Shown one piece after another: positions 45,011 to 55,404 of a stretch of 64,000 nt of DNA. Every line of letters starts with the position of its first letter. Positions within the stretch are counted from its first letter, which is position 1. The translations under genes were made by a program, and so were the position numbers. The notes beneath the pieces are model-generated. The model was not told the origin of the DNA. It made no database searches and was given only the letters and a program-made list of their open reading frames with translations. The DNA comes from Talinum fruticosum (taxonomy: Eukaryota; Streptophyta; Magnoliopsida; Caryophyllales; Talinaceae), in contig JAITYX010000160.1 in the NCBI GenBank assembly GCA_021018815.1, positions 62,001 to 126,000 of the forward strand, in the 5' to 3' direction.

Positions 45011-45798
45011 CCTTTAAACCTCCACAAAAACCCACGGTCCAGCCACCTCTACCCCACAAAACCCCCAAAAATCCTCACCAACATTCGGTGATTACCCTTC
45101 CCTTCCACCACAAAATTTCCCAACCCCTCAACCAAGTTTTACTTTGGTTGAATGTGAAGAGCTCCATGAGGAGCATAAGGAGAATGAACCACACTTTGCC
45201 TTGTCTCCCAAGTTTGATGAGCATATTGACAACAAATTGGAGGATGTGTGCCAACCAATTGATTTTGAGTTGCCTCCAACGTTTGATGAGTTGCTTGAGG
45301 AGCAAGATGAGCAAGAAGAGCATGAGGCTAGCTTTGACATGGTGGAACCCGTGAGCCTCCAACTTTCGGTCATCCTACACCCACTTGGCTTCCAATGGTC
45401 TTTGCAAGGTAAAGGATTCCAATCACATTTTTGGTGTCCTAATTTGTTTGAAAGTAACAAGAATCATCTTGGAGAATTTTGGAGCATTATCATGATTTTA
45501 GATGCTTGTTACTTGTTGTTGGATAGACCATGGTTGTTGGATTGGCTAGTTATTCCATATGGGTTGTCAAGCACTCCTAGTATCTGTGTGTGTTCTAATG
45601 ATCAAGTTTGTGAGCTCCACCATGAGCATTCTGTTTTGATGACTATTGATGAATTTTTGGGTGTGAAAATTAGCCGTGTGCTAGCTCATGTGGACAGCCG
45701 TATGTTAGCTCTAGTGGACAGCCCCTTGGGTGATTTCATGGAAAATTTATGTGAGTCCATTTTGAGAGCAAATTGGATGTTTATGGACAGCCCCTATT
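45011..45798 (+). pseudogene. E13 acidic region and degenerate protease
   Basis: A frame from 45144 encodes a Glu/His/Asp-rich stretch (CEELHEEHKENEPHF, ELPPTFDELLEEQDEQEEHE), then ILHPLGFQW and DACYLLLDRPWLLD, the worn second protease motif; the DGG active site is missing. A TIDEFLGVKIS segment follows at about 45640. The frame then runs into the LTR of E15 at 45799 and its last part is not E13 protein. No enzymatic role is likely. Confidence 0.6.
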
Positions 45799-47058
45799 TG
45801 ATGTGTAGTGGCGGAAGCAAAGAAAAAGATGGAAAAACCGCAAAACACACAACCGGGCAGATTAGGACCTGCAGGTGCGGTTCTGGGGAAAAGGGTGAAA
45901 AGAGGGGTAAATGTTCTTGGATTTGGACGAAACTTGGAGGGGAGTGAGGTAACTGATGGAGGAAGGTTGTGGCCAAGTTTCGTGAATTTTGGATAAGGGG
46001 AACTACCTGAACAAATAGCCAGAAGTTGGTGCTGCTGGCTGGACGTACAGGTTGATACCCTTTGTTTGGTTTTGGTGTGGAGGACGGAGGGGTTCTTGGA
46101 TGGAGCTGAAAATTGGAGGGATGGAAGTAGACTTGCTGGAAGGATTGTGGTTAAAATTTGGAGTGAAATGGCTGGGTAGATTGTGAGATATGAGGCGGCA
46201 AAGTGAGGGGATAAAACCAAGGTCCTAGCTCGGATACAGAAACACCACCGAGTAAGAACCGAGGGGCACCTTCAATCTGTCCGGATACAGAAACACCACC
46301 GGGAGATTGGAAGGACTCAAAGGACACCACCTAGCTGCCACACTAGGATACAGCAATGAGAATTCCAGAGGGTGAGCAAATCCAGCTCGAGTATAAACTC
46401 ATATATTTCATCAAAAAGTGTTTTTACAATGGTGCATAGGTGCTGAATATATAATGCCTCATTTGAGCATTTACAAAATCGAATCCAAGCTGAAAAATAT
46501 GAAAAATAAAGCAAAACAAAAATGCTAACTAATTAGATGCTTTCCTCCTCTCCAAGTTAAGCTTGAAGAATTTCTAGCCAAGTATTGTTTGATAGGGAAC
46601 ATGTGGCCAAGATTTGTTGCCTCTTCTCCAAGCTCTCTTCTAACCACCTTCCACTAGTGGTAGTGCCTTCTAGAATGCTCTAGCTTGGTGTTCTTGGCAG
46701 CTCCATGTGATGCATGACCATAAGCCTTGGTCCCTTGGTCCGCCTTGACTTATTTATGTGCAAGGGAAATAAAATGTAGCGCTTGAAACATTCCACACGT
46801 CTTGACTTGGCCGAATTTAACATAGCTTTAACAAGGAAGATTTTAGGCATGGCTGAATAAGCTCTTCTTTCTTGAACACTTATTTATGCACATAAGATCA
46901 TAAGGATGACACTCTCGGCCTTCTAGCCTTCGGAATCAACTTGCACCGGGCTGATGTTTAAAGCATTTTTCAAGTAATTCTGGTTAACCTTAGGCATGTT
47001 TGGCTCTTTGAAGCAAATGTCCTCTAGCTCAAAACATAAGGCTGTCCACTTTCCATCA
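45799..47058 (-). repeat. E15 3' LTR
   Basis: The plus strand runs TGATGTGTAGTGGCGG to CTTTCCATCA. The polypurine tract (minus TACAAGGGGAGAA) lies directly to its right. Confidence 0.95.
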
Positions 47059-47771
47059 TTCTCCCCTTGTAGGAAAGAATTTGCCCTCAAATTCGAAAAA
47101 ACAACATTTTCCCATTGTGGAAAAAGTTTTGTCATCTTAGGGCTTGCATTGAGGTTGAAGATGAAACGCCCTTGTGTGTTTGGACAGCCGGCCACTTGCA
47201 TGGATGTATCTTGGACATTCGGCCAGCATGAGTGCTGTTCTAGCATGCTTACAGCATAGAGGGATAATCGCTCAAAAACTCCAAGATGAGGTGCACAAAG
47301 TTGAGTACTTTTGGAAAGAAAAATAGCTTTCCTTGGTACTACAAAAATTAGTTCCACACACTCCTTTAAGTCCTCCATGACTCCGTTAGCCATGCTTGGA
47401 CACAAAGTATATAACCTTGACAAAATGCCATTAAAATCAATCAACCCGCCATTGTTCTTCCATTGAAAAAAATGTCCGGGCATACCACAATGTAGACTCC
47501 CAAGCCAAGTACCAATGAGAAGGAAGTCACCCTTCCTTGGCACCAAAGAAGTTGATTCTACCCATGGAGTCTCTTGTTTTTCTTCTCGGCCTTCTGCCCA
47601 TGTTTCACCACTAATGGACTCTAAGTCACAATCTGTCCACATAGGAATGACAGCCTTCGGGATGGGGTTTTTGTGGCGGGTAGTGAGAAGAAATTTTGGA
47701 CAAAAGGACAAGGATGATTCTGGCTTGAAGGGTGGTGGCGAGGGGAAGGAAGTTTTGTGGAGGGGGATCAA
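46923..47771 (-). CDS. E15 C-terminal module and LTR-encoded tail
   Basis: A 282-residue open frame: Pro-rich start, VIPMWTDCDLESISGETW, EEKQETPWVEST, PRKGDFLLIGTWLGS, GMPGHFF, GILSRLYTLCPSMANGV, FVVPRKAIFLSK, LRANSFLQGENDGKWTALCF and the LTR-encoded tail ending at 46923. It is close to the E16 counterpart and alignable with E1. I know no such domain. The upstream frame (47626-48570) overlaps it in another frame. Confidence 0.6.
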   Translation of the reverse strand: MIPLHKTSFPSPPPFKPESSLSFCPKFLLTTRHKNPIPKAVIPMWTDCDLESISGETWAEGREEKQETPWVESTSLVPRKGDFLLIGTWLGSLHCGMPGHFFQWKNNGGLIDFNGILSRLYTLCPSMANGVMEDLKECVELIFVVPRKAIFLSKSTQLCAPHLGVFERLSLYAVSMLEQHSCWPNVQDTSMQVAGCPNTQGRFIFNLNASPKMTKLFPQWENVVFSNLRANSFLQGENDGKWTALCFELEDICFKEPNMPKVNQNYLKNALNISPVQVDSEG

Positions 47772-48570
47772 AAGTGTTTTTATTTGAGAAGGAGTGGTCA
47801 GATTCTGGTGGAGAAAGTTTTGAGAGATAAACTACTCCACAAGGCCATAATTCAGGGAAGAAAAATTGGGGTAAAGGTGGCTTAGGTGGAGGGGTAAGGT
47901 TGGGGTTTAAACCAGCCAAGGGAAGGCTTTGAAGGTGGTGGAATGTGGGCAGATTTGATATTTGGAGTTTGGGTTGGGTTAAAACTGATTTAATTTCCTC
48001 AAAGGTTATATGAACCTTGTCCACCCAACAAATCAAGGAGCTCATGATTTCTACCATCACTAGGGCAGCAAGTGCTTGCATACTCCACGAAAATTTAATT
48101 AATGCAAGCCAAAACAGATTGGCTTCCAACATTCCCTTCACGGTTATAGTGCTTTGGACAGATTTGGGGAGGTGCATGAACAAAGTCTCATGGCTGGGAA
48201 AATGGCATTCTAAGAGGTTGAGAATTTCCTCTTTGAGTTCCAACAAAACCATTTGCTCCTTACAACAAGTAGTAAGGCAGCCATGGTGTGTAGATGGTAA
48301 GAACAACTCACTAGCACCACCGTTAGATGTACAAAATTCTGCCTCCTTGAACAATTTTTCATGCGCCAGCTGCTCTTCAAAATAATGCTCAATACCATAA
48401 AAGCTCATTAGCTTATAAACAAGGAGGGCACAATTCTCAAATGGAGTTGATGGATTATACCTCATTGCCACATTGTTGGCTCTGTGGTTACTCCTTTGAA
48501 TCACAAAGTGGAAGCTCCAAAAATTGATGAATACATAAAAACCAAATCTCCTTTTGGCCGCTTCACACAA
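47626..48570 (-). CDS. E15 unrecognised central module
   Basis: Open frame aligning with the central part of the E12 and E16 proteins: RSNHRANNVAMRYNPSTPFE, YGIEHYFEEQLAHEKLF, SNGGAS, HHGCLTT, FPSHETLF, then the Pro-rich LTPPPKPPLPQFFFPELWP. It follows the 49442-48501 frame after a shift near 48560. It is probably one polyprotein with the protease part. Confidence 0.6.
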   Translation of the reverse strand: MCEAAKRRFGFYVFINFWSFHFVIQRSNHRANNVAMRYNPSTPFENCALLVYKLMSFYGIEHYFEEQLAHEKLFKEAEFCTSNGGASELFLPSTHHGCLTTCCKEQMVLLELKEEILNLLECHFPSHETLFMHLPKSVQSTITVKGMLEANLFWLALIKFSWSMQALAALVMVEIMSSLICWVDKVHITFEEIKSVLTQPKLQISNLPTFHHLQSLPLAGLNPNLTPPPKPPLPQFFFPELWPCGVVYLSKLSPPESDHSFSNKNTFDPPPQNFLPLATTLQARIILVLLSKISSHYPPQKPHPEGCHSYVDRL

Positions 48571-49442
48571 TCCGGGTATAATCTTTGGAGGTTCTTTTCA
48601 ATAATAAATACCCATGTAAATTGCTCAACAACAATTTTACATTCCTCCAAAAGTAAAGGAAACGAACACCTCATGGAAAATGTATCATTTGTTTTTTGAG
48701 GCTTTCCTTGTCTTACCACTTTGGACATCAACTCAAACCTTTCCGTTGGACAGAATTTGCGCTCAACTTCATGCTGCTTGTATACTTCACTCACGGACAT
48801 ATTATCAACAAGCAAGTGGTATGGAATTTTTGGGGCAAAATGGTTGAATTTGGCTAAGGTCTCTTTGGTGGTGGAAGGAGTATTTTGAGGAGGACTTTCA
48901 GCTTCGGGTGTTGTTGTCATGGCCAGCTTTTGTGAGGACAATGGGGGCTGGTCGGTTGGGCTGGACTCATTCAGTTTAGGTTTTGAAATTTGGCTAGGTG
49001 ACAAGGGAATCAATGTGATCCTCTTGCCATCTTTGGTAAAAGTAAAAGTGTTCAAGAACCCATCATGTATGACTCTCCTATCAAAGAGCCATGGCCTCCC
49101 AAGCAACATATGACAAGCATCCATGGGAACAATGTCACACCATATCTCATCATGATAACTCTTGCCAATACTAAATGAAATGAGACATCTAGAGTTGACA
49201 TGGAGATTTTCACCTTGATCTAACCATTGAAAGTTGTAAGGATGAGGGTGGGGTGAAACATGAAGTCCAAGTTTCTCTACCATTGTTGATGAGGCCATGT
49301 TCATACAACTGCCACCATTAATAGTAATAGAACACACCTTGTTAAGCACGGTACCCCTGGTGTAAAAGATGTTCTCACGCTGCTCTTCATCTAGCTCATT
49401 GAAACTGCACAAAGACCTTCTCAAAAATAAGTTGGCGTTCAT
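48501..49442 (-). CDS. E15 protease-like N-terminal part
   Basis: Start at 49442 (MNANLFLRR). The active-site motif reads TINGGSC, with Asn for the catalytic Asp, so the protease should be dead; [16 protein letters not shown] follows. Later blocks KVVRQGKPQKTNDTF, CSFPLLLEE, EQFTWVFIIEKNLQRLYPDC match E12 and E16. The frame ends at 48501 after a shift. Confidence 0.7.
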   Translation of the reverse strand: MNANLFLRRSLCSFNELDEEQRENIFYTRGTVLNKVCSITINGGSCMNMASSTMVEKLGLHVSPHPHPYNFQWLDQGENLHVNSRCLISFSIGKSYHDEIWCDIVPMDACHMLLGRPWLFDRRVIHDGFLNTFTFTKDGKRITLIPLSPSQISKPKLNESSPTDQPPLSSQKLAMTTTPEAESPPQNTPSTTKETLAKFNHFAPKIPYHLLVDNMSVSEVYKQHEVERKFCPTERFELMSKVVRQGKPQKTNDTFSMRCSFPLLLEECKIVVEQFTWVFIIEKNLQRLYPDCVKRPKGDLVFMYSSIFGASTL

Positions 49443-49541
49443 GGCTGGGTATTTTGTTGGCTGGCTATTTTTTGGATTTTTGGTTTTTGTGGAAATGGAT
49501 ACACTCACCCAAGGTTCAGAACTTGCTCTGATACCAAAGTT

Positions 49542-50800
49542 GATGTGTAGTGGCGGAAGCAAAGAAAAAGATGGAAAAACCGCAAAACACACAACCGGGC
49601 AGATTAGGACCTGCAGGTGCGGTTCTGGGGAAAAGGGTGAAAAGAGGGGTAAATGTTCTTGGATTTGGACGAAACTTGGAGGGGAGTGAGGTAACTGATG
49701 GAGGAAGGTTGTGGCCAAGTTTCGTGAATTTTGGATAAGGGGAACTACCTGAACAAATAGCCAGAAGTTGGTGCTGCTGGCTGGACGTACAGGTTGATAC
49801 CCTTTGTTTGGTTTTGGTGTGGAGGACGGAGGGGTTCTTGGATGGAGCTGAAAATTGGAGGGATGGAAGTAGACTTGCTGGAAGGATTGTGGTTAAAATT
49901 TGGAGTGAAATGGCTGGGTAGATTGTGAGATATGAGGCGGCAAAGTGAGGGGATAAAACCAAGGTCCTAGCTCGGATACAGAAACACCACCGAGTAAGAA
50001 CCGAGGGGCACCTTCAATCTGTCCGGATACAGAAACACCACCGGGAGATTGGAAGGACTCAAAGGACACCACCTAGCTGCCACACTAGGATACAGCAATG
50101 AGAATTCCAGAGGGTGAGCAAATCCAGCTCGAGTATAAACTCATATATTTCATCAAAAAGTGTTTTTACAATGGTGCATAGGTGCTGAATATATAATGCC
50201 TCATTTGAGCATTTACAAAATCGAATCCAAGCTGAAAAATATGAAAAATAAAGCAAAACAAAAATGCTAACTAATTAGATGCTTTCTTCCTCTCCAAGTT
50301 AAGCTTGAAGAATTTCTAGCCAAGTATTGTTTGATAGGGAACATGTGGCCAAGATTTGTTGCCTCTTCTCCAAGCTCTCTTCTAACCACCTTCCACTAGT
50401 GGTAGTGCCTTCTAGAATGCTCTAGCTTGGTGTTCTTGGCAGCTCCATGTGATGCATGACCATAAGCCTTGGTCCCTTGGTCCGCCTTGACTTATTTATG
50501 TGCAAGGGAAATAAAATGTAGCGCTTGAAACATTCCACACGTCTTGACTTGGCCGAATTTAACATAGCTTTAACAAGGAAGATTTTAGGCATGGCTGAAT
50601 AAGCTCTTCTTTCTTGAACACTTATTTATGCACATAAGATCATAAGGATGACACTCTCGGCCTTCTAGCCTTCGGAATCAACTTGCACCGGGCTGATGTT
50701 TAAAGCATTTTTCAAGTAATTCTGGTTAACCTTAGGCATGTTTGGCTCTTTGAAGCAAATGTCCTCTAGCTCAAAACATAAGGCTGTCCACTTTCCATCA
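49542..50800 (-). repeat. E15 5' LTR
   Basis: Near-identical partner of 45799-47058. It ends at 50800 before plus-strand E13-type sequence. Confidence 0.95.
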
Positions 50801-51527
50801 ATGGCCATTGATGAAATTTTTGGTGTGGAAATGAGCCTTCAAAATCACTACATTCTGCCCACCGAGCAAACCCACACAAATCCATTTTCCCCACAAACAC
50901 ATTCTGTCCAGCCTTGTTCCCAATCTGTCCAACCCCTATTTTTCCCACAAAAATCCCAACTCCTCTTCCCAAAAGGTGCTTTGTCCCTAGCTCAAACCGA
51001 ACATGTTTTAGGAGCCAAGGAGTTGAGCATTTTCCATCAAAATTTCCAAACCGAGTGTTTGAAATGCATTCGGATAGGCCCTATTCTGTCCACTATGATG
51101 AAGGCCGAAAGCAACTACAGCCTCTACATGGGGCTACACAAATCATCGTTGAGTTTTTGGTCAAGGTTCCTTGGCATATGCACTTGGAGAAAAATGATTG
51201 TCTTGCACAAATAACTTTTGAGCATTTGAAATGGTACAATTCCAAAATGAGGTATATGCTTTCATTTCAATTGGAAATTTATGAAGTTGATTTTGAGCAA
51301 TTGACATTTTTGTGTGTCTATGCCAAGCATGTGGAGAGTACTCCTATACTTGTGCCCGTGAAATTGTGCCATGATACTTCCAAATCTGGTTGTGCAATTA
51401 TGAGGCCAAGTAAACGGCAAGCATCCAACAAATTCAGCCCCAACAAGCTATGCAAGCGAGAGGTTGACAAACCGGGAAGCTTGAATGGATGCGTGCAAGG
51501 GAAAAATGGCCACCATCTTTGGGTTGG
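50801..51527 (+). pseudogene. E13-type internal region, right of E15
   Basis: It opens with MAIDEIFGVEMS, similar to TIDEFLGVKIS at about 45640 on the other side of E15. It continues through a Pro/Gln-rich stretch and then a frame with ATQIIVEFLVKVPWHMHLEK, LAQITFEHLKWYNSKMRY and VPVKLCHDTSKSG. I do not recognise a domain. It is split from its end (56547-56679) by E16. Confidence 0.5.
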
Positions 51528-52792
51528 TGATGGAGAGTGGACAGCTCCACATTTTGAGCTGAAAGAAATTCATTCTAAGGGAGCTAGCATGCCCGGGGAT
51601 CAACCAAAAGGGCATGAATTTGATTTAATTATTTTTGATCCGGGAGGATGCAAAGTCAAGAATGTGATCTTTTATGTTCTTATGTTCATAAATAATTTAC
51701 CTAAGAGCCAAGTTGGAGAATCAAAGCTAGCAAAGCTAGCCACTTAAAAATCCTCCATGTTGAAGCAAGGAAGTTCGGCCTTGTCAAACCGTGGGACATT
51801 GCCTTATCATGTTCTTGCACATAAATAAAGATGATGCATATTTTGGACCGTCCAAGTGCAATATGTTAGACGCCAAAAGGATGTATCAAAGGGAAGGAAT
51901 GAAGAGCATTCTAGAAGGCACTCACCATAGTGGAAAAAGGTTACTAGATGCTTGCCCAAGGGAAATCACACAATGGCCACATGTTCCCAATTCTCAAATA
52001 CTTGGCTAGAATTAATCCAAGCTTAACTTGGAGAGGAGGAAAGCATCTAATTAGTTAGCATTTTTGTTTTGCTTTATTTTTCATATTTTTCAGCTTGAAT
52101 TCGGTTATGTAAATGCTCATATGAAGCATTATATATTCAGCATGCACACTACTTGTAAAAGGAACCCTTGATGAATATATGAACTTTGAGCTTTGCTCTT
52201 TTGAGATGGATTTCTCAACCCTTTGAATTCTCATTGCTGTATCCGAGCCTTGGCAAGCTTGGTGGTGTCCTTTGAGTCTTTACAATCCCCGGTGGTGTTT
52301 CTGTATCCGGCCAGATTGCAAAGTGCCCCTTGATTCAGCTTGGTGGTGTTTCTGTATCCAAGCCAGAATCCAGGTTCTATCCAGCGACTTCCATCAACCA
52401 TATCTCCCAATCCACGAATCATCTCTTTCCCAAATTTCACACACTTCATCTTACATGAGTTGAGTCCATTCCTCCAAATCTCAGCTCAATCCAAGAAGAA
52501 CTCCATCCCCAGCACCAAAAACAAACAAAGAATCTCATTCTGGACAGCCACCCAGTGAGGCTTTCTGTTTGCGTTTGGCTCAAGGTGATCCCGACCTTGG
52601 ATGCTGCCCAAATTTTACCACAACCTTCCCCAACCAGTTAACTAACCTTCCACCAAATTTCGTCCAAAAACTCCATCATTTACCCCTCCTTTCACCCTTT
52701 TCCCCAGAACCGCACCTGCAGGTCCTATTCTGGCCAGCTTGGTTTTCTTGCGGTTTTGCTTCCTTTTTGCTTCCGCCTCCCACTACACATCA
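51528..52792 (+). repeat. E16 5' LTR
   Basis: It starts TGATGGAGAGTGGACAGC and ends CACTACACATCA. TTCTAGAA is at 51909-51916. The AATGCT/AGCATT dyad overlaps TATATAT at about 52093-52115. Array stems are 52278-52292/52307-52323 and 52332-52343/52358-52370. Confidence 0.95.
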
Positions 52793-52796
52793 TTTT

Positions 52797-52808
52797 TGGT
52801 ATCAGAGC
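52797..52808 (+). other. E16 primer-binding site, initiator tRNA-Met
   Basis: TGGTATCAGAGC, four bases after the 5' LTR. Confidence 0.9.
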
Positions 52809-52900
52809 AAGTTCTGAACCTTGGGTGATTGTGTTCATTTCCCCATAAACAAAAAAAAAATTCCAAAAACAGCCAGCACCTCAAAAAAAAATTCCCAGCC

Positions 52901-54715
52901 ATGAACGCAAGCTTATTCTTGAGGAGAACTTCAAGCGGAATCAATGAGCTAGATGATGAGCAACGTGAGAATATCTTTTACACAAGAGGAACGGTGCTCA
53001 ACAAGGTGTGCTCTATCATTATTGATGGTGGTAGTTGCACAAACGTGGCCTCAACAACCATGGTAGAAAAGCTTGGGATTCAAGTCTCACCCCATCCTCA
53101 TCCTTACACCATCCAATGGCTAAATCAAGGTGAAAATCTTCTAGTCGATTCTAGATGTCTTGTCTCCTTTAGCATTGGCAAGAATTATCGTGATGAACTT
53201 TGGTGTGATGTGCTACCTATGGATGCATGCCATTTAATGCTTGGTAGACCTTGGCTCTTTGATAGGAGAGTCTTATATGATGGGTACTTGAATACTTATG
53301 CTTTCATTAAAGATGGTAAGAGGATCACATTGGTTCCCTTGTCACCTAGCCAAATCCCACAAACAAAGCCACAAAATGACTCCCCTCAAACCGGTCATTG
53401 TCATGGAGAAAATGATGAGCCTCGGACCACACAAGACACCCCTCCCACTACCAAAGAACCTTTGGCCGAATTTGCCCATATGGCCTCAAAAATTCCATCC
53501 CACATTTTTGTGCCTAATCTGGTCATGAGTAAACTGCCCAATATGCATATTGTTGATCATGAGTTTGGTGCTAAGGAAGAGCTTGAAATGAATTCCAAAG
53601 TGATAGAACAAGGGGAGCCTCAAAAATTGAATGATGCATTTTTCATGAGGTGTTCTATTCCTTTACATGTGGAAACTTATGGAGATATTTTTGAGCAATT
53701 TACATGGACATTTGTGGTTGAGAGAAATCTCCAAAGGTTATATCCGGATTGTGTGAAGCGTCCAAGAAGAGTTTTGATTATCTTGTTCACACTTACTAGT
53801 TGGAGTTTCTATTTTGTAAGTCCAAGGATACCATTGAATTTCATGTGCTTTCAAGGGCTGCAACTATCAAGTTTTTGCTACGGCAATGATGATGAATTTT
53901 CATGGACATTAATTTTTCCTACCATGTGCTCAACCGAAAGGAGTAACCAAAGAGCCAACAATTTGGCCATGAGGTATAACTCATTTACTCCATTTGAGAA
54001 TTGTGATTTCTATTTTTATAAGCTAATGAGCTTGTATGGTGTTGAGCATATTTTTGGAGAGCTATTAGTGCATAAGGAAAATTTGTTCAAGGGAATTCTT
54101 ATCTCCCAAGTATGCCTACTGCCCAGCCATGATGTTTTATTTTTGGACTGCACCAAATCTGTCCAAAAGGCCAGAACCGTGAAGGAGGTGAAGCAAGCAA
54201 TTCTGTTTTGGCTTGTGAAAATTGAATTTGAGTGGAGCCTGCATACTCTTGCTGTCCATGTGATTGATGAAAATTGTGGGGAGTGCACTTGGCATCACAT
54301 CTCCTACATTCGGTCCCCCAAACAAATGTCCGCAAGCACTGTTTCCCTTTGCCCACATTCTGGCCAGAACCTGCCCATAACAAATCCCACATTTCTCCCC
54401 CTTCAAAGCCTTCCATGGGCTGATTTAAACCCCAACCTTACCCCTCCACTTAAACCACCTTTACCCCAATTTTTCTTCCCTGAATTATGGCCTTATGGAG
54501 TAGTTTATCTCTCAAAATTTTCTCCACCAGAATCTGACCACTCCTTCCCAAATAAAAACACTTTTGATTCCCCTCCACAAAACTTCCTTCCCCTCGCCAC
54601 CACCCTTCAAGCCAAAATCATCCTTGTCCTTTTGTCTAAAATTTCTTCTCACTACCCGCCACAAAAAACCCCATCCCGAAGGCTGTCATTCCTATGTGGA
54701 CAGATTGTGATTTAG
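52901..54715 (+). CDS. E16 protease-like protein with unrecognised module
   Basis: Start at 52901 (MNASLFLRR), the position shared by the gag-less elements; an upstream in-frame ATG at 52829 lies in the leader. About 604 residues, uninterrupted. IIDGGSC at 40-46 and [16 protein letters not shown] mark the protease. The rest is shared with E12 and E15: ELEMNSKVIEQGEPQKLND, FMRCSIPLHVETYGDIFEQF, RNLQRLYPDCVKRPRR, RSNQRAN, LTPPLKPPLPQFFFPELWP. A SWSFYFVSPR ... STERSNQ stretch is inserted relative to E12. The next conserved block (MWTDCDLE) is in another frame (from 54694). It is probably a trans-mobilised element's remnant or accessory protein. No membrane segment or known catalytic motif beyond the protease. 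Confidence 0.7.
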   Translation: MNASLFLRRTSSGINELDDEQRENIFYTRGTVLNKVCSIIIDGGSCTNVASTTMVEKLGIQVSPHPHPYTIQWLNQGENLLVDSRCLVSFSIGKNYRDELWCDVLPMDACHLMLGRPWLFDRRVLYDGYLNTYAFIKDGKRITLVPLSPSQIPQTKPQNDSPQTGHCHGENDEPRTTQDTPPTTKEPLAEFAHMASKIPSHIFVPNLVMSKLPNMHIVDHEFGAKEELEMNSKVIEQGEPQKLNDAFFMRCSIPLHVETYGDIFEQFTWTFVVERNLQRLYPDCVKRPRRVLIILFTLTSWSFYFVSPRIPLNFMCFQGLQLSSFCYGNDDEFSWTLIFPTMCSTERSNQRANNLAMRYNSFTPFENCDFYFYKLMSLYGVEHIFGELLVHKENLFKGILISQVCLLPSHDVLFLDCTKSVQKARTVKEVKQAILFWLVKIEFEWSLHTLAVHVIDENCGECTWHHISYIRSPKQMSASTVSLCPHSGQNLPITNPTFLPLQSLPWADLNPNLTPPLKPPLPQFFFPELWPYGVVYLSKFSPPESDHSFPNKNTFDSPPQNFLPLATTLQAKIILVLLSKISSHYPPQKTPSRRLSFLCGQIVI

Positions 54716-55404
54716 AGTCCATTAGTGGTGAAACATGGGCAGAAGGCCGAGAAGAAAAACAAGAGCCTCCATGGGTAGAATCAACTTCTTTGGTGCCAAA
54801 GAAGGGTGACTTCCTTCTCATTGGTACTTGGCTTGGGAGTCTACATTATGGTATGCCCGGACATTTTTTCAATGGAAGGATAATGGCAGGTTGATTGATT
54901 TTAATGGCATTTTGTCAAGGTTATATACTTTGTGTCCAAGCATGGCTAACGGAGTCATGGAGGACTTAAAGGAGTGTGTGGAACTAATTTTTGTAGTACC
55001 AAGGAAAGCTATTCTTCTTTCCAAGAGTACTCAACTTTGTGCACCTCATCTTGGAGTTTTTGAGCGGTTATCCCTCTATGCTGTAAGCATGCTAGAACAG
55101 CACTCATGCTGGCCGAATGTCCAAGATACACCTATGCAATTAGCAGGCTGTCCAAACACACAAGGGCGTTTTACCTTCAACCTCAATACAAGCTTTAATA
55201 TGACAAAACTTTTTCCACACTCGGAAATTGTTGTTTGTGCGAATTTGAGGACAAATTCTTTCCTACAAGGAGAGAATGATGGAGAGTGGACAGCTCCACA
55301 TTTTGAGCTGAAAGAAATTCATTCTAAGGGAGCTAGCATGCCCGGGGATCAACCAAAAGGGCATGAATTTGATTTAATTATTTTTGATCCGGGAGGATGC
55401 AAAG
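54694..55404 (+). pseudogene. E16 C-terminal module and LTR-encoded tail
   Basis: MWTDCDLESISGETWAEG, EEKQEPPWVEST, PKKGDFLLIGTWLGS, GMPGHFF, then, after a frame change near 54890, GILSRLYTLCPSMANGV, FVVPRKAILLSK, CPNTQGRFTFNL, LRTNSFLQGENDGEWTA and the LTR-encoded tail reaching FDPGG at about 55400. It corresponds to 46923-47771 of E15. Confidence 0.6.

Larger units (their letters stand above)
45799..50800 (-). mobile_element. E15: gag-less non-autonomous element with both LTRs, no target duplication
   Basis: LTRs 45799-47058 (3') and 49542-50800 (5') are almost identical; I saw one clear difference (CTTTCCTCC against CTTTCTTCC). The primer site is at 49526-49537. Flanks CTATT (left) and ATGGC (right) do not match. 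Confidence 0.92.

Noticed and set aside
45128..45460. Ser-rich minus-strand frame
   Set aside because: Antisense of the acidic Glu/Asp-rich E13 region.
54694..54715. Programmed ribosomal frameshift joining the two E16 frames
   Set aside because: No clear slippery heptamer or pseudoknot seen, and the proline-rich linker tolerates simple indels; E15 has a similar offset, so shared ancestry explains it.
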